A stretch of 64,000 nt of DNA from Xanthomonas bonasiae (GCF_017163705.1 NZ_JAFIWB010000001.1:434001-498000); one strand, 5' to 3'; shown: positions 28,678 to 39,380, counted from the first letter of the stretch. Notes: generated by a model not told the origin, from the letters alone. Program-made: numbers and translations.

Positions 28678-30132
28678 TCACGCGTTGGCGAGCAGGAACC
28701 GCGCCTTGTCCGCCTGCGGCAGATCCGGATAGCGCTCGATCACCGCGAGCAGCAGGCGGTGCCATTCGGCAGCGGCCTGTCGCTCGCCGTGGCCCAGCGC
28801 GAGCCGGAACCAGTGCTGCGCCTGTTCGGCGCGCGGCACCGCCGCGGCATCCTGCGCCAGCAGCGCTTCGGCATCGTGCAGCCGGCCCAGCGCCAGCCAG
28901 CGATCGAACAGCAGCGCACGCGTCGCCGCATCCACGGCGATGGCGCCGGCAGTGCAGTCGCCGAGCAACGCCGCCTGCGCTTGCGCTTCCTGCGCGGTGG
29001 TCGCCGGCAGGCGCAGCAGTTCGATCGCGCGCGCCTGCGCGGCACGCGCATCGCCGGCATTGCGTGCGACCCGGTAGCGCGCCTGCGCCACGTCGAAGCG
29101 GCGTGGCTGCTCGGCGGCGAGTTCGTCGAGCAGGAACGCGGCCTCGCGGTTCTCCAGCCGCCCCAGATGCCGCTGCGCGCGCTCCCAGCGATCGTCCATG
29201 GCGGCCACGGCCTCGTCGCGCATGAACGCCTCGCGGGTCTGCCGCATCGCCACCAGCGCCGCGCCGAGCAGCGCGCCGACGACAAGGCCGCCGGCATGCG
29301 CATCGAAGCCGATCCCGGCATCGCCGTTGGCCAGCAGGTTGTACAGCTCCCAGCCCAGCCACAGCGGCAGCAACGCGATCGCCGGCCCGCGCACGTAGTC
29401 GAACACCACCGCGAACCAGTAGAAGAAGCGCACCGGCCGCCGCCCCCAGACCACGCAGAACGCACCCATCAGCGCGGCGATGGCGCCGGACGCGCCCAGC
29501 CCGCCACCGGCCTCGCCCCAACGCCACCACAGGCTGACCGCGCTGGACCCGAACGCGCCGAGCAGGTAGACCAGCAGGAACCGCCAGCGCCCGATCGCCC
29601 CTTCCAGCAAGGTGCCGAGCACGACCAGGAACAGCATGTTGCCGAACAGATGCAACGCGTCGGCATGCAGGAACGCCGCGGACAGCATCCGTGCCGGCGA
29701 CCATTCGGAGCTGCGCTGCAGGTGGCGCAAGGTGAACACGCGATCCAGCAACGCGTCGTAGCGGGCGCGCAGCGGCGTCCACGCCTGCCACGCCGCCGCA
29801 TCCTCGAACGCCGCGCCGCTGCGCAACGCCTGCACGAAGCGCACGTCGCTGACCGTCGCGGCGCCGACGAACTGCGCCTGCTCCGTCGGCGGCATGCGCT
29901 CGAACTCGGCCAGCGCTTCCTTGCTTCCGCTGCGCTGCAGGTAGCGCGCATAGGCCGGCGCTTCGTGGGCGCCGAGCCCAGAGTCGAGGTAGTAGCGCTG
30001 CGCCTGCTGCAGCGGCACGGTGTCCTGGCGCTGCCAGCCGAAGTAGATCGCCGCGTTGAGCAGCACCAGCAGCAGCGTGACCAGCGGAACATTCTCCCGC
30101 GACAGCGGCTTGTGCAACGGCAGGATCAGCAT
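28678..30132 (-). CDS. Rhomboid intramembrane serine protease with C-terminal helical extension
   Basis: A 484-residue membrane protease. The catalytic dyad is visible: Ser215 in [10 protein letters not shown] and His279 in [11 protein letters not shown]. The [18 protein letters not shown] block matches the rhomboid HxxxN segment. A large loop sits between the first helix and that block (about residues 40-150). After the last helix comes about 170 residues of soluble TPR-like sequence. This is about twice the size of a minimal rhomboid; substrates are unknown. A second, minimal rhomboid lies at 51474-52130. Confidence 0.9.
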   Translation of the reverse strand: MLILPLHKPLSRENVPLVTLLLVLLNAAIYFGWQRQDTVPLQQAQRYYLDSGLGAHEAPAYARYLQRSGSKEALAEFERMPPTEQAQFVGAATVSDVRFVQALRSGAAFEDAAAWQAWTPLRARYDALLDRVFTLRHLQRSSEWSPARMLSAAFLHADALHLFGNMLFLVVLGTLLEGAIGRWRFLLVYLLGAFGSSAVSLWWRWGEAGGGLGASGAIAALMGAFCVVWGRRPVRFFYWFAVVFDYVRGPAIALLPLWLGWELYNLLANGDAGIGFDAHAGGLVVGALLGAALVAMRQTREAFMRDEAVAAMDDRWERAQRHLGRLENREAAFLLDELAAEQPRRFDVAQARYRVARNAGDARAAQARAIELLRLPATTAQEAQAQAALLGDCTAGAIAVDAATRALLFDRWLALGRLHDAEALLAQDAAAVPRAEQAQHWFRLALGHGERQAAAEWHRLLLAVIERYPDLPQADKARFLLANA

Positions 30133-30242
30133 CGAACAACGTCCGTGTGGATGGCCGCGCCAGCTTCGGCCATCGCCCGCGCGTGCGCAAGGCGCACGTA
30201 CGGGCTAGCATCGTGCCCCGCTCCACCGCAGTCCCGACCCCG

Positions 30243-30749
30243 ATGAGCCGCTGGCGCCCCCCTGCCGAAAAGAGCACCGCCCTGATCACCGCCGAAGGCC
30301 ACGCCCGGCTCAAGGCCGAGCTGGAGGAACTGTGGCGCGTGCGCCGCCCGGAGGTGGTCAAGGCACTGGCCGCGGCCGCGGCCGAGGGCGACCGCTCGGA
30401 AAATGCCGAGTACACCTACCGCAAGAAGCAGCTGGGCGAGATCGACCGCCGCGTGCGCTACCTGAGCAAGCGTCTGGAAGCGCTGCGCGTGGTGGATACC
30501 GCGCCGTCCGATCCGCAGGCGGTGTTCTTCGGCGCCGTGGTCGAACTGGAGGACGCCGACAGCGGCGAGCTGCTGCGCTACCGCATCGTCGGCCCGGACG
30601 AGACCGATGCCGGCCGCGGCTGGATCAGCATCGACTCGCCGCTGGCGCGGGCGCTGCTGAAGAAGCGCATCGACGACGAGATCGAGGCGCAGCTGCCCGG
30701 CGGCCGCCACAGCTTCGTGGTGGTGTCGGTGGACTACGCCGCGCGCTGA
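30243..30749 (+). CDS. greB: Transcription elongation factor GreB
   Basis: A 168-residue GreA/GreB factor that rescues backtracked RNA polymerase by stimulating RNA cleavage. The N-terminal coiled coil contains the acidic tip [23 protein letters not shown], broken here for length. The C-terminal FKBP-like domain holds YRIVGPDE and [12 protein letters not shown]. Wording and basic residues favour GreB over GreA. The ATG at 30243 fits the family N-terminus ([18 protein letters not shown]). Confidence 0.95.
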   Translation: MSRWRPPAEKSTALITAEGHARLKAELEELWRVRRPEVVKALAAAAAEGDRSENAEYTYRKKQLGEIDRRVRYLSKRLEALRVVDTAPSDPQAVFFGAVVELEDADSGELLRYRIVGPDETDAGRGWISIDSPLARALLKKRIDDEIEAQLPGGRHSFVVVSVDYAAR

Positions 30750-30798
30750 GCGCCGCGCCGTCCACACCGGGGCGCGCCGGCACGGCCGGCGGCCTCGC

Positions 30799-32196
30799 TC
30801 ACAGCACCCGCAGGTCCAACGCGCGCGGCTGCGCAGTGCACGCCGGCAACGCCTCGCCGAACAGGTCGTGTTCGTCGCTGTCGGTGATCTCCACATCGAC
30901 CAGATCGCCCGGCTGCAGGCCGCGCTCGGCGCCGTTCTGGATGTGCACCAGGCCGTCGATTTCCGGCGCATCGGCCTTCGAGCGCGCCACCGCGATGCCG
31001 TCCTCGAGCAGATCGACCAGGCATTGCTGCACGCTGCCGATCTTGGCCTCCAGGCGCGCCGCGGAGATGTCGGCCTGCCTGGCCATGAAGCGCGCCAGCC
31101 GCTCCTGCTTGACCTCTTCCGGTACCGGATCGGGCAGCGCGTTGGCGCTGGCGCCCTCGACCGGCGAATAGGCGAACGCGCCGACGCGGTCGAGCTGGGC
31201 GGCGTCGAGGAACTCCAGCAATTGCTCGAACTCGGCCTCGGTCTCGCCGGGGAAGCCCACGATGAAGGTCGAGCGCAAGGTGATGTCCGGACACAGCGCG
31301 CGCCAGCGCTGCACCCGCTCCAGGGTCCGCTCGACCGCGCCCGGCCGCTTCATCAGCCGCAGGATGCGCGGGCTGGCATGCTGGAACGGGATGTCCAGGT
31401 ACGGCAGCAGCTTGCCCTCGGCCATCAGCGGGATCACCTCGTCCACGTGCGGGTACGGATACACGTAGTGCAGCCGCGTCCACACGCCCAGTTCCGACAA
31501 CCCCTCGCATAGCGCCTTCATCCGCGTCTGGTAGCGGCGGCCGCGCCATTCGCGCTCGGCGTATTTCAGGTCCACGCCGTAGGCCGAGGTGTCCTGCGAC
31601 ACCACCAGCAGTTCGCGCACCCCGCCCTTGACCAGCCGCTCGGCCTCGCGCAGCACCTCGTCGACCGGGCGCGAATCCAGGTCGCCGCGCATCGAGGGAA
31701 TGATGCAGAAACTGCAGCGGTGATTGCAGCCCTCGGAGATCTTCAGGTACGCGTAGTGGCGCGGGGTCAGCTTGACCCCGACGCCGTCCTCGTCGCGCAC
31801 GCCGTGGCGCCCGCGCGGCAGCAGGTCCACGAACGGGTCGTGGCGCGGCGGCAACGCCGCATGCACCGCTTCCATCACGCTCTGATAGTCCTGCGGACCG
31901 GACACCGCCAGCACGTCCGGGTAGGCCGCGCGGATCTGCTCCGAGCGCTTGCCCAGGCAACCGGTGACGATGACCTTGCCGTTCTCGGCCATGGCCTCGC
32001 CGATCGCCTCCATCGATTCGGCCACGGCCGAGTCGATGAAGCCGCAGGTATTGACCACCACCACGTCGGCCGCATCGTAGCTGGGCACGATCGCGTAACC
32101 CTCCACGCGCAGTTGGGTGAGGATGCGTTCGGAGTCGACCAGCGCCTTCGGGCAGCCGAGGCTGACGAAGCCGACTTTGGGGTTCGCGAGGGACAT
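30799..32196 (-). CDS. rimO: Ribosomal protein S12 methylthiotransferase RimO
   Basis: A 465-residue radical-SAM enzyme that methylthiolates an Asp of ribosomal protein S12. Three N-terminal cysteines (Cys15 in [12 protein letters not shown], Cys51 in VNTCGFID, Cys80 in TGCLGKR) bind one cluster. The SAM cluster motif is GCNHRCSFC near residues 155-163. The RimO-specific [13 protein letters not shown] and a C-terminal TRAM domain ([20 protein letters not shown]) are present. The ATG at 32196 gives the family start [17 protein letters not shown]. Convergent with greB. Confidence 0.97.
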   Translation of the reverse strand: MSLANPKVGFVSLGCPKALVDSERILTQLRVEGYAIVPSYDAADVVVVNTCGFIDSAVAESMEAIGEAMAENGKVIVTGCLGKRSEQIRAAYPDVLAVSGPQDYQSVMEAVHAALPPRHDPFVDLLPRGRHGVRDEDGVGVKLTPRHYAYLKISEGCNHRCSFCIIPSMRGDLDSRPVDEVLREAERLVKGGVRELLVVSQDTSAYGVDLKYAEREWRGRRYQTRMKALCEGLSELGVWTRLHYVYPYPHVDEVIPLMAEGKLLPYLDIPFQHASPRILRLMKRPGAVERTLERVQRWRALCPDITLRSTFIVGFPGETEAEFEQLLEFLDAAQLDRVGAFAYSPVEGASANALPDPVPEEVKQERLARFMARQADISAARLEAKIGSVQQCLVDLLEDGIAVARSKADAPEIDGLVHIQNGAERGLQPGDLVDVEITDSDEHDLFGEALPACTAQPRALDLRVL

Positions 32197-32389
32197 GGAG
32201 GGCCTGGGTCCAAGGGGCCTGGGAGAAAAAACCGCGCGGATTATACCGGGCAGGAGCCGCCACGCGGCCGGATTGCGCGACGGGCACGCAAGCCGCCGCG
32301 CATGGCACACCCCATCCCAATCGCGTTGACAGCCGCCTAGCCGCCGGCATGGATAATCCTCGTCTCTCTCCCCGCCACAGGAACGCACC

Positions 32390-33052
32390 ATGGGCCACTG
32401 GACTACCCTCGATACCCCGCACGGCCAGGTCGCCGCCTGGCACGCCGTGCCGGAAGGCGCTCCGCGCGGCGGCCTGGTGCTGATCCAGGAGATCTTCGGC
32501 GTCACCGCCTACATCCGCGAGGTCGCCGACTATTACGCCGCGCAAGGCTACGAAGTGCTGGCACCGGGCCTGTTCGATCCGGTGGAGAAGGACATGCAGC
32601 TGAACTACGACCAGGACGGCGTGCAAAAGGGCCTGGAACTGGTCGGCGCGCTCGGCTTCGACAAGGCGCTGGACATCGTGCAGGCCGCGGCGCAGGCGCT
32701 GACGCCGGCCGGCAAGGTGGGCACTGTCGGCTACTGCTGGGGCGGCAGCGTCGCGCTGCTGGCCGCGCTGCGGCTGGGCCTGCCTGCGGTGAGCTACTAC
32801 GGCGGGCGCAACACCCAGTTCCTCGACGAGACGCCGAAGGCGCCGGTGCTGTTCCACTTCGGCGCGCAGGACAGCAGCATTCCGCCGGACTCGGTGCAGC
32901 AGCATCGCGAGAAATTGCCGCAGATGCAGACCTACGTGTATCCGGCCGGGCACGGCTTCGACCGCCATGTCGACCCGAACCACTACGAGGCCGACAGTTC
33001 CGAAAGCGCGCGCCAACGCAGCCTCGCGTTCCTCGCCGAACACCTGCGCTGA
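32390..33052 (+). CDS. Dienelactone hydrolase family protein
   Basis: A 220-residue alpha/beta hydrolase of the carboxymethylenebutenolidase family. The nucleophile elbow GYCWGG has Cys116 in place of serine, the hallmark of this family. The acid (GAQDSSIP) and His (PAGHGFDR) motifs follow in order. There is no signal peptide. No aromatic-degradation genes surround it, so the substrate is unknown; in such contexts these are often general esterases. A HIT protein gene follows 9 nt later, suggesting co-transcription. Confidence 0.92.
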   Translation: MGHWTTLDTPHGQVAAWHAVPEGAPRGGLVLIQEIFGVTAYIREVADYYAAQGYEVLAPGLFDPVEKDMQLNYDQDGVQKGLELVGALGFDKALDIVQAAAQALTPAGKVGTVGYCWGGSVALLAALRLGLPAVSYYGGRNTQFLDETPKAPVLFHFGAQDSSIPPDSVQQHREKLPQMQTYVYPAGHGFDRHVDPNHYEADSSESARQRSLAFLAEHLR

Positions 33053-33061
33053 GCCGCGCCC

Positions 33062-33469
33062 ATGGCCGATTTCGCACTCGACCCGCGGCTGCAGGCCGAC
33101 AGCGCGTTCGTCGCCGACGGCCCGCTGTCGCAGGTGCGGCTGATGGACGACGCGCGCTTCCCATGGCTGCTGCTGGTGCCGCGCGTGGCCGGCGCCAGCG
33201 AATGGATCGACCTGGACGGCGCCCAGCAGCGCCTGCTGCTGGCAGAGATCAACCAGCTCTCGCAGTTGCTGCGCGGCGAGCCGGGCGTGCACAAACTCAA
33301 CATCGGCGCTCTGGGCAATATCGTGCGCCAATTGCACGTGCACCTGATCGGGCGCCACGAAGGCGACGCAGCCTGGCCCGGGCCGGTATGGGGCAGCGGC
33401 ACGGCGCAGCGGCTGGACGCCGATGTCCTGCAGACCCGTGTTGCGACGTGGCGGCAACGGCTACGATAG
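33062..33469 (+). CDS. HIT-family nucleotide-binding hydrolase
   Basis: A 135-residue HIT-superfamily protein. The histidine triad reads QLHVHLI, so the first His of the H-x-H-x-H pattern is Gln; the AWPGPVWG tail after it is typical of one bacterial HIT subgroup. Members hydrolyse dinucleoside polyphosphates or nucleotide conjugates, but no substrate can be assigned here. It follows the dienelactone hydrolase gene by 9 nt and precedes a small membrane protein. Confidence 0.88.
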   Translation: MADFALDPRLQADSAFVADGPLSQVRLMDDARFPWLLLVPRVAGASEWIDLDGAQQRLLLAEINQLSQLLRGEPGVHKLNIGALGNIVRQLHVHLIGRHEGDAAWPGPVWGSGTAQRLDADVLQTRVATWRQRLR

Positions 33470-33497
33470 GCGCCCTTTTAGCGGAAGCCGCGCCTCC

Positions 33498-33665
33498 ATG
33501 AAATCCAATGTGATCGCCGCCATCGTGCTGATCGTGATCGGCCTGGTGTTCCTGGCCAACAACCTGGGCTGGACCAATCTCAGCCTGGGCCGGCTGATCG
33601 CCACCTGGTGGCCGGCGATCCTGGTCGCGGTCGGCGTGGGCATGCTGTTCGGGCGCGGCAAGTAG
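33498..33665 (+). CDS. Small membrane protein, LiaF-TM/DUF5668-like
   Basis: A 55-residue protein with two hydrophobic segments: IAAIVLIVIGLVFLANN (about residues 6-22) and WPAILVAVGVGMLF (about 38-51). A short NLGW-containing loop separates them. This matches the small LiaI/LiaF transmembrane-type domain. The ATG at 33498 is preceded by AAGCCGCGCC with no strong ribosome site. It lies 28 nt after the HIT gene, so all three genes may share a transcript. Function unknown. Confidence 0.75.
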   Translation: MKSNVIAAIVLIVIGLVFLANNLGWTNLSLGRLIATWWPAILVAVGVGMLFGRGK

Positions 33666-33673
33666 TAGATGCC

Positions 33674-33694
33674 GGGATTGGGGATTGGGGATTC
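33674..33694. repeat. Three tandem heptamers GGGATTG/GGGATTC
   Basis: GGGATTG, GGGATTG and GGGATTC stand head to tail directly after the small membrane protein gene, between convergent genes. Short arrays of this heptamer are familiar from Xanthomonas intergenic DNA. No function is known. Confidence 0.7.
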
Positions 33695-33756
33695 GATCCG
33701 GCGATCTCCATCCTCCTGGCTGCCGGCCGCCGATGCGCGGCGGCCGGCACGCCGCC

Positions 33757-34284
33757 TCAACGGCGGACGTTGACCACCTGGGTACCGGCGATCAGGTCGT
33801 GCAGGCAGCGCTTGTCCTTGCGGAAGATGAACAGCGCATCCACCAGCGCATAGAAATTGCCTACGATCGGCACCAACGCCAGCAGTTGGGTCGGCAGGTA
33901 GCGCAGCGCGATCAGCCGCCACAGCGGCGGTTGCCCGCCCTCCAGATCGGCGATACGGATCCACAGCAGCTTCTTGCCCCAGGTCTGCCCGGTCTTGGCC
34001 AGCGGATAGCCCTGCACCACCAGGAACACCACGAACGACAGCACCGCGTATCCGGCCATGGTCAGCCACGGCATCGGCTCGCCACCGCGCGCCGCGTCCA
34101 TGACCCTGCCGAAATAGCCGGTGAGCGCGGCCAGCGGCAAAAAGGTCGCCAGCGAAATCACGCCGTCGATCAGCGCCGCGCCGAAGCGCTCGCCGCGGCC
34201 GGCCAGCACCTCGGTGCCGTCCAGCGCCAGCGGCGCCGACGGCAGCGGCGCCTCGGGCGCCTGGTAGGGATTGGGATCGTTCAT
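33757..34284 (-). CDS. RDD-family membrane protein
   Basis: A 175-residue inner-membrane protein. The RDD signature is RFGAALIDGVI (Arg then Asp) at the first helix, with KTGQTWGKKLLWIRI and KRCLHDLIAGTQVV further on. Three or four hydrophobic segments are present. The N-terminus YQAPEAPLPSAP is a Pro-rich cytoplasmic tail. Some RDD proteins act in sodium transport, but most are uncharacterised. It follows dcd by 28 nt on the same strand. Confidence 0.88.
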   Translation of the reverse strand: MNDPNPYQAPEAPLPSAPLALDGTEVLAGRGERFGAALIDGVISLATFLPLAALTGYFGRVMDAARGGEPMPWLTMAGYAVLSFVVFLVVQGYPLAKTGQTWGKKLLWIRIADLEGGQPPLWRLIALRYLPTQLLALVPIVGNFYALVDALFIFRKDKRCLHDLIAGTQVVNVRR

Positions 34285-34312
34285 TGCGCGCTCCTTGTGC
34301 TGTTGGGAAAAC

Positions 34313-34885
34313 TCAGGTCTTGGGCAGGGTCACGCCGGTCTGGCCCTGGTACTTGCCGCCGCGGTCCTTGTAGCTGGTCTCGCAGACGTCGTCGGCATCG
34401 GACTGGAAGAACAGCATCTGCGCCACGCCTTCGTTGGCGTAGATGCGCGCCGGCAGCGGCGTGGTGTTGCTGAATTCCAGGGTGACGTGCCCTTCCCACT
34501 CCGGCTCCAGCGGCGTGACATTGACGATGATGCCGCAGCGCGCGTAAGTGCTCTTGCCCAGGCACACCACCAGCGTGTCGCGCGGGATGCGGAAGAATTC
34601 CACCGTGCGCGCCAGGGCGAAGCTGTTGGGCGGGATGATGCATTCGTCGGCCTCGATGTCCACGAAGCTCTTCGGATCGAAGCGCTTGGGATCGACGATG
34701 GTCGAGTTGATGTTGGTGAACACCTTGAACTCGCGCGAGCAGCGCACGTCGTAGCCGTAGCTGGAGGTGCCGTAGCTGACGATGCGCTCGCCGTTGAGCT
34801 GCTTCACCTGGCCCGGCTCGTAGGGCGCGATCATGCCGTGCTGCTCGGACATGCGGCGGATCCAGCGGTCGCTCTTGATGCTCAT
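34313..34885 (-). CDS. dcd: dCTP deaminase
   Basis: A 190-residue trimeric enzyme that deaminates dCTP to dUTP, feeding dTTP synthesis. Family blocks are [44 protein letters not shown] and the catalytic Glu in NEGVAQ. The length is normal for the monofunctional enzyme. The ATG at 34885 gives the family N-terminus [12 protein letters not shown]. The frame stays open far upstream across apbC antisense sequence, which is not coding. Confidence 0.96.
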   Translation of the reverse strand: MSIKSDRWIRRMSEQHGMIAPYEPGQVKQLNGERIVSYGTSSYGYDVRCSREFKVFTNINSTIVDPKRFDPKSFVDIEADECIIPPNSFALARTVEFFRIPRDTLVVCLGKSTYARCGIIVNVTPLEPEWEGHVTLEFSNTTPLPARIYANEGVAQMLFFQSDADDVCETSYKDRGGKYQGQTGVTLPKT

Positions 34886-35013
34886 ACGTCTTCCTGATGC
34901 CTGTGGCGGCAGGCCGGAACCTGCCCGCCGGGAGCGCGGCCGACGCCGGAGCGGGCCGCAGTGACCGGCGATTCTAGCCGGTCGCGGCGCGTTCGCGGCG
35001 GCCGCGGCGGCGC

Positions 35014-35865
35014 TCAGAGCAGCGAGGCGGCGATCGGGATCGAGGCGCGCGGCCGCTTGCGCAGTTCCTCGGTCAGGCGCTGCGCGGTCGCCAGATAGGC
35101 CAGCGCGGCGGCCGAGTCCGGGGCCGCGGCGACGATCGGGGTGCCGGCGTCGCCCTGCTCGCGGATCGCGATCGCCAGCGGCAGCGAACCCAGCAGCGGC
35201 ACGCCGTACTGCTGCGCCATGCGCTGGCCGCCGCCTTCGCCGAACAGGTGCTCGACATGGCCGCACTGCGTGCAGGTATGCACCGCCATGTTCTCGACGA
35301 TGCCCAGCACCGGCACCTCGACCTTCTCGAACATCTTCAGCGCCTTCTTCGCATCCAGCGTGGCGATGTCCTGCGGCGTGGTCACGATCACCGCGCCGGC
35401 GACCGGGATCTTCTGCGCCAGGGTCAGCTGGATGTCGCCGGTGCCCGGCGGCAGGTCGATCAGCAGGTAGTCCAGGTCGTCCCACAGCGTATCGGTGAAC
35501 AGCTGGGTCAGCGCCGAGGTCGCCATCGGCCCGCGCCAGATCATCGGCGTGTCCTGGTCCACCAGCAGGCCGATCGACATCGCCTCGATGCCGAACGCGC
35601 GCATCGGTTCGATCGACTTGTTGTCGGGGCTGTCCGGGCGGCCGCTCAGGCCGAGCATGGCCGGCACGCTGGGGCCATAGACATCGGCATCCAGCACCCC
35701 GACCCGCGCGCCCTGGCGCTGCAGCGCCAGCGCCAGGTTCACCGCAGTGGTCGACTTGCCCACCCCGCCCTTGCCGGAACCGATGGCGATGACGTTGCGG
35801 ACCCGCGGCAGCGGCGCGAGGTTGGGCTGGACGGCGTGGGCGGGAATGCGGGGACGGTCGGTCAT
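35014..35865 (-). CDS. apbC: Iron-sulfur cluster carrier protein ApbC/Mrp
   Basis: A 283-residue P-loop ATPase of the Mrp/NBP35 family that carries Fe-S clusters. The deviant Walker A is [11 protein letters not shown] (residues 29-39). The switch [10 protein letters not shown], the DLPPGTGD motif and the cluster-binding pair CTQCGH (about residues 197-200) are all present. Many gammaproteobacterial homologues begin with a MIP18 (DUF59) domain; here the protein starts just before the P-loop and lacks it. The ATG at 35865 is supported by the GGAG-like region upstream. Confidence 0.94.
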   Translation of the reverse strand: MTDRPRIPAHAVQPNLAPLPRVRNVIAIGSGKGGVGKSTTAVNLALALQRQGARVGVLDADVYGPSVPAMLGLSGRPDSPDNKSIEPMRAFGIEAMSIGLLVDQDTPMIWRGPMATSALTQLFTDTLWDDLDYLLIDLPPGTGDIQLTLAQKIPVAGAVIVTTPQDIATLDAKKALKMFEKVEVPVLGIVENMAVHTCTQCGHVEHLFGEGGGQRMAQQYGVPLLGSLPLAIAIREQGDAGTPIVAAAPDSAAALAYLATAQRLTEELRKRPRASIPIAASLL

Positions 35866-36549
35866 GGGAAAACTCGCGGAGGTGATGCCGGCCTGCGCGC
35901 AGTGCGCTGCGGCTGGCGAAAAGAAAGGAAGGGTGACACAGGGCGGGCGTCTTGCGTATCGGGCCGGACGCGGCGCGCGATCGCCGCGGCCGGTCGCGCG
36001 CCGCGCGCATTTGCGCGTTCGAACCCGCGATCGCCGAGCGCACGGGGTAATGCAACCGCCGCTACCTCATTTGCTGTGCCCGCTTGCGGCAGCGATCAAC
36101 AACGCATCCATGGCAGCGGCGCGACTCGCCATCGCCATCCATTCCCCATTATGGCGAAACGCCTCACCGCATTGGTGCATGCCGCGCGTGCAGACGATCG
36201 GGTTCGCAGCGATGTCCCTTCCCTGCACAGACCCGACTTTTCAGGCTTTCTGAAACGCGCCGAAAACGCCCCGAACCCCATTCATCTACCTGTCTCGTCC
36301 AGGCCCCGAATTGGTGCAAAGCAGCGCGAGCGATGCCGCACCCGACACCTACAGCCACATTTGCCGGGCGTTTGCCGCCCGATCGCTGCAGATGCAACTG
36401 CTAGCACCAAAACGTGACGGACCTGTACAAACCGCGTTAAGTTCGTGTTACGTTTGGGTCGCTCGCATGGATGCGACCCCAATTCAAGGCATATGCCGTG
36501 GCACGACGCCACCCGCCTTTTCTTTATTGATTTCCGGGGATAGAGAGAA
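35866..36549. promoter_or_regulatory. Long control region between apbC and the first TonB-dependent receptor
   Basis: 684 bp between divergent genes. No gene was recognised. Near the receptor gene it holds TTACGTTTGGGT (36448-36459), also found before the second receptor gene, and a small GTGGC/GCCAC hairpin at 36498-36512. Promoters for both genes should be here. Confidence 0.5.
36448..36459 (+). promoter_or_regulatory. Shared 12-mer upstream of receptor 1
   Basis: TTACGTTTGGGT ends 90 nt before the receptor start codon. The identical 12-mer occurs at 41690-41701 upstream of the second receptor. It could be part of a promoter or an operator. Confidence 0.5.
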
Positions 36550-39360
36550 ATGACTGCTCGTCAGACACGTAGTTTCAAGCACAGCCGCCTGAGCGCGGCG
36601 CTGGTGACCGCCATGGTCGTGCCGGCCGCGTTCAGCGCCTTCGCGCAGGACAGCACCGACACCAAGGCCACCGACCTGGAGCGGGTTACCGTTACCGGCT
36701 CGCTGATCCCGCAGAGCGAGATCGAGACCGCCACGCCGGTCACCACCATCACCGCCGAAGACATCAAGGCCCGTGGCTTCAATTCGGTGGCCGATGTGCT
36801 GCAGAAGAGCTCGTTCGCGACCGGCGCGGTCCAGGGCGGCCAGACCTCTGGCTCCTTCACCCAGGGCGCGAAGACGGTCAGCCTGTTCGGCCTGTCGCCG
36901 GGCTACGTGAAGTACCTGATCGACGGCCGGCCGATGTCGAACTACCCGGCGCTGTACAACGGCAGCGACACCTTCAACAACATCAGCGGCATTCCGATCG
37001 ACCTGGTCGACCGCATCGAGATCCTGCCGGGCGGCCAGTCGTCGCTGTACGGCTCGGACGCGATCGCCGGCGTGATCAACGTCATCCTCAAGAAGAAGAT
37101 GGACGGCGCGGTGTTCAGCATCCGCGGCGGCGGCTACTCCGAAGGCGGCGGCAGCAACTTCCGCGCGACCTTCGCCGACGGCTGGACCTCCGCCGACGGC
37201 CGCACCTCCGTGCTCGGCGGCGTGCAGTACGAAGAGAAGGACCCGATCTGGGCCTACGACCGCAGCCTGACCAAGCAGTACAACACGCAGGGCTACACCG
37301 CGCCGCTGATCAGCCGCGACTTCCTGGTGTACAGCCCGTTCACCAGCTACAAGTTCCTCGACCCGGCCAACTGCGGCAATGTTTCCGGCCTGTTCGGCGG
37401 CACCATGTCCCTGCAGCAGCGTCCGGGCTTCGGCGACGAATACTACTGCGGCTCCAAGTACACCCCGGGCTACCGCACCCTGGACAACGGCCAGAAGTCG
37501 CTGCAGGCGTACGTGCACGGCACCTTCGACCTCAACGACAACGTGCAGCTGTACGGCGACGTCCTCTACAGCAAGGACCAGGTCAAGTACAACTCCGGCG
37601 GCAACTATCTGTGGTGGGGTACCAGCGCCGACTTCGGCTACTACTACGACCCGAACCTGGACGACCTGGTCAACCTGCAGCGCTCGTTCGCGCCTGAGGA
37701 AGTCGGTCCGAACGGCTTCAACGACACGATGAGCCGCGACACCAGCGAGTCGGTCCGCGTCACCTTCGGCGCGCAGGGCACGCTCGGCCAGTCGAGCTGG
37801 GACTACGACGCCGGCGTCACCTACACCCAGTACAAGCTGGAAGAGCGCAACTTCGTCCGCTTCAAGGACCCGATCGACCAGTTCTTCATCAACAAGGTGC
37901 TGGGACCGCAGCAGGGCCTGGATCCGTACTACAACGCCTATCCGGTCTATACGCCCAACTACGCGGCGTTCTACTCGCCGATCACGCCGGAAGAATTCGC
38001 CAGCTTCACCGGCCACGCGACCAACAAGAGCAAGACCTCCGACAGCATGCTGCGCCTGCAGCTGACCAACGCCAAGCTGTTCGCCCTGCCCGGCGGCGAC
38101 GCGGGCCTGGCCGTGGTCGGCGAATACGGCAAGCAGAAGTGGGACTACGATCCGGCACCGGAAATTCTCAACGGCGAAGTGTGGGGCCTGACCTCGGTGG
38201 CCGGCGGCGGCGACCGCGACCGCTACGCGCTGACCTCGGAACTGCGCATGCCGGTGTTCGATCCGCTGACCATCACCCTGGCCGGCCGCTACGACGCGTT
38301 CAAGGCCAGCGGCACCACCGTCGACAAGCCGACCTACAGCATCGCGCTGGAATACCGTCCGTTCCAGTCGCTGCTGCTGCGCGGCAAGTACGGCACCGCG
38401 TTCCGCGCGCCGACCCTGTCCGACCAGTACCAGGGCGAGAGCGGCTACTACAACAGCGTGATCGACTACTACCAGTGCGCACAGCGCGGCTACCTGCCGG
38501 GCAACACCGACAGCTGCCCGGCCGCCTATTCCAGCCGCCAGTTCCGGGGCACGCAGTCCGGCAACCTCGGCCTGAAGCCGATCAATGCCGACGTGTGGAG
38601 CGCAGGCTTCGTGTGGTCGCCGGTCGACCGCATGGCGCTGACCTTCGACTACCTCAACTGGGACATCAGCGATGAAGTCACCCAGCAGAGCGCCGATGCG
38701 CTGAGCCTGCAGGACTACCGTTGCCGCGCCGGCATCGACGACATCAGCTCGGCGCTGTGCACCAGCGCGATGGCGCAGGTCACCCGCAACGCGGCCGGCC
38801 AGATCACGGCAATCTACACGCCGAAGATCAACGTCTCCAACCAGAAGCTGGAAATGGCCGTCGCCTCGTTCCGCTACGGCTACGACTTCGGACGTTGGGG
38901 CGACCTCAGCACCGTGGTCAGCTATACGCAGAAGATCAGCCACGAGTACACGCAGTACGCGGGTGACGAACCGGTCGACCTGCTCAACAACCCGTACTGG
39001 AGCACGGACCCGAAGCGCAAGGCCGACGCCTCGCTGACCTGGGAGATTGGCGACTTCTCGACCACCTGGTACGCCAGCTGGTTCGACAAGACCCCGAACT
39101 ACGCGGCAAATCTCAGCACCGCCGGCTACGCCGCGCCGCGCGCCGGCAAGCTGCCGTCGCACATCACCCACAACGCCAGCGTCACCTACACGGCGTTCGA
39201 GGGCATGGAGCTGTCGCTGATGGTCACCAACGTGTTCAACAAGATGCCGCCCTTCGACGCGTCCTACCCGGGCAGTTCGAGCTCGCCGTACAACTCGTAC
39301 AACTACGATGTGTACGGTCGCGCGTACCTTATGGAAATGCGTTATTCGTTCGGCAAGTAA
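36550..39360 (+). CDS. TonB-dependent outer-membrane receptor 1
   Basis: A 936-residue outer-membrane receptor. A signal peptide ends near AFSAFAQD, followed by a TonB-box-like stretch (LERVTVTGS). The plug domain (TPVTTITAEDIKARGFNSV, DRIEILPGGQSSLYGSDAIAG) and a 22-strand-type barrel follow, ending with the terminal Phe-rich strand YLMEMRYSFGK. Cys pairs in loops (such as CAQRGY and DSCPAAY; CRAGIDD and ALCTSA) suggest disulfides. These proteins import large substrates with TonB energy; no ligand can be read from sequence. A strong terminator follows. The TPR-sulfotransferase gene is convergent. Confidence 0.95.
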   Translation: MTARQTRSFKHSRLSAALVTAMVVPAAFSAFAQDSTDTKATDLERVTVTGSLIPQSEIETATPVTTITAEDIKARGFNSVADVLQKSSFATGAVQGGQTSGSFTQGAKTVSLFGLSPGYVKYLIDGRPMSNYPALYNGSDTFNNISGIPIDLVDRIEILPGGQSSLYGSDAIAGVINVILKKKMDGAVFSIRGGGYSEGGGSNFRATFADGWTSADGRTSVLGGVQYEEKDPIWAYDRSLTKQYNTQGYTAPLISRDFLVYSPFTSYKFLDPANCGNVSGLFGGTMSLQQRPGFGDEYYCGSKYTPGYRTLDNGQKSLQAYVHGTFDLNDNVQLYGDVLYSKDQVKYNSGGNYLWWGTSADFGYYYDPNLDDLVNLQRSFAPEEVGPNGFNDTMSRDTSESVRVTFGAQGTLGQSSWDYDAGVTYTQYKLEERNFVRFKDPIDQFFINKVLGPQQGLDPYYNAYPVYTPNYAAFYSPITPEEFASFTGHATNKSKTSDSMLRLQLTNAKLFALPGGDAGLAVVGEYGKQKWDYDPAPEILNGEVWGLTSVAGGGDRDRYALTSELRMPVFDPLTITLAGRYDAFKASGTTVDKPTYSIALEYRPFQSLLLRGKYGTAFRAPTLSDQYQGESGYYNSVIDYYQCAQRGYLPGNTDSCPAAYSSRQFRGTQSGNLGLKPINADVWSAGFVWSPVDRMALTFDYLNWDISDEVTQQSADALSLQDYRCRAGIDDISSALCTSAMAQVTRNAAGQITAIYTPKINVSNQKLEMAVASFRYGYDFGRWGDLSTVVSYTQKISHEYTQYAGDEPVDLLNNPYWSTDPKRKADASLTWEIGDFSTTWYASWFDKTPNYAANLSTAGYAAPRAGKLPSHITHNASVTYTAFEGMELSLMVTNVFNKMPPFDASYPGSSSSPYNSYNYDVYGRAYLMEMRYSFGK

Positions 39361-39380
39361 TCGCGCCTGAAGCGACACCA

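Noticed and set aside
36010-36440. Short open frames upstream of receptor 1
   Set aside because: No ribosome sites and no sensible protein; overlapping frames in several phases indicate non-coding DNA.
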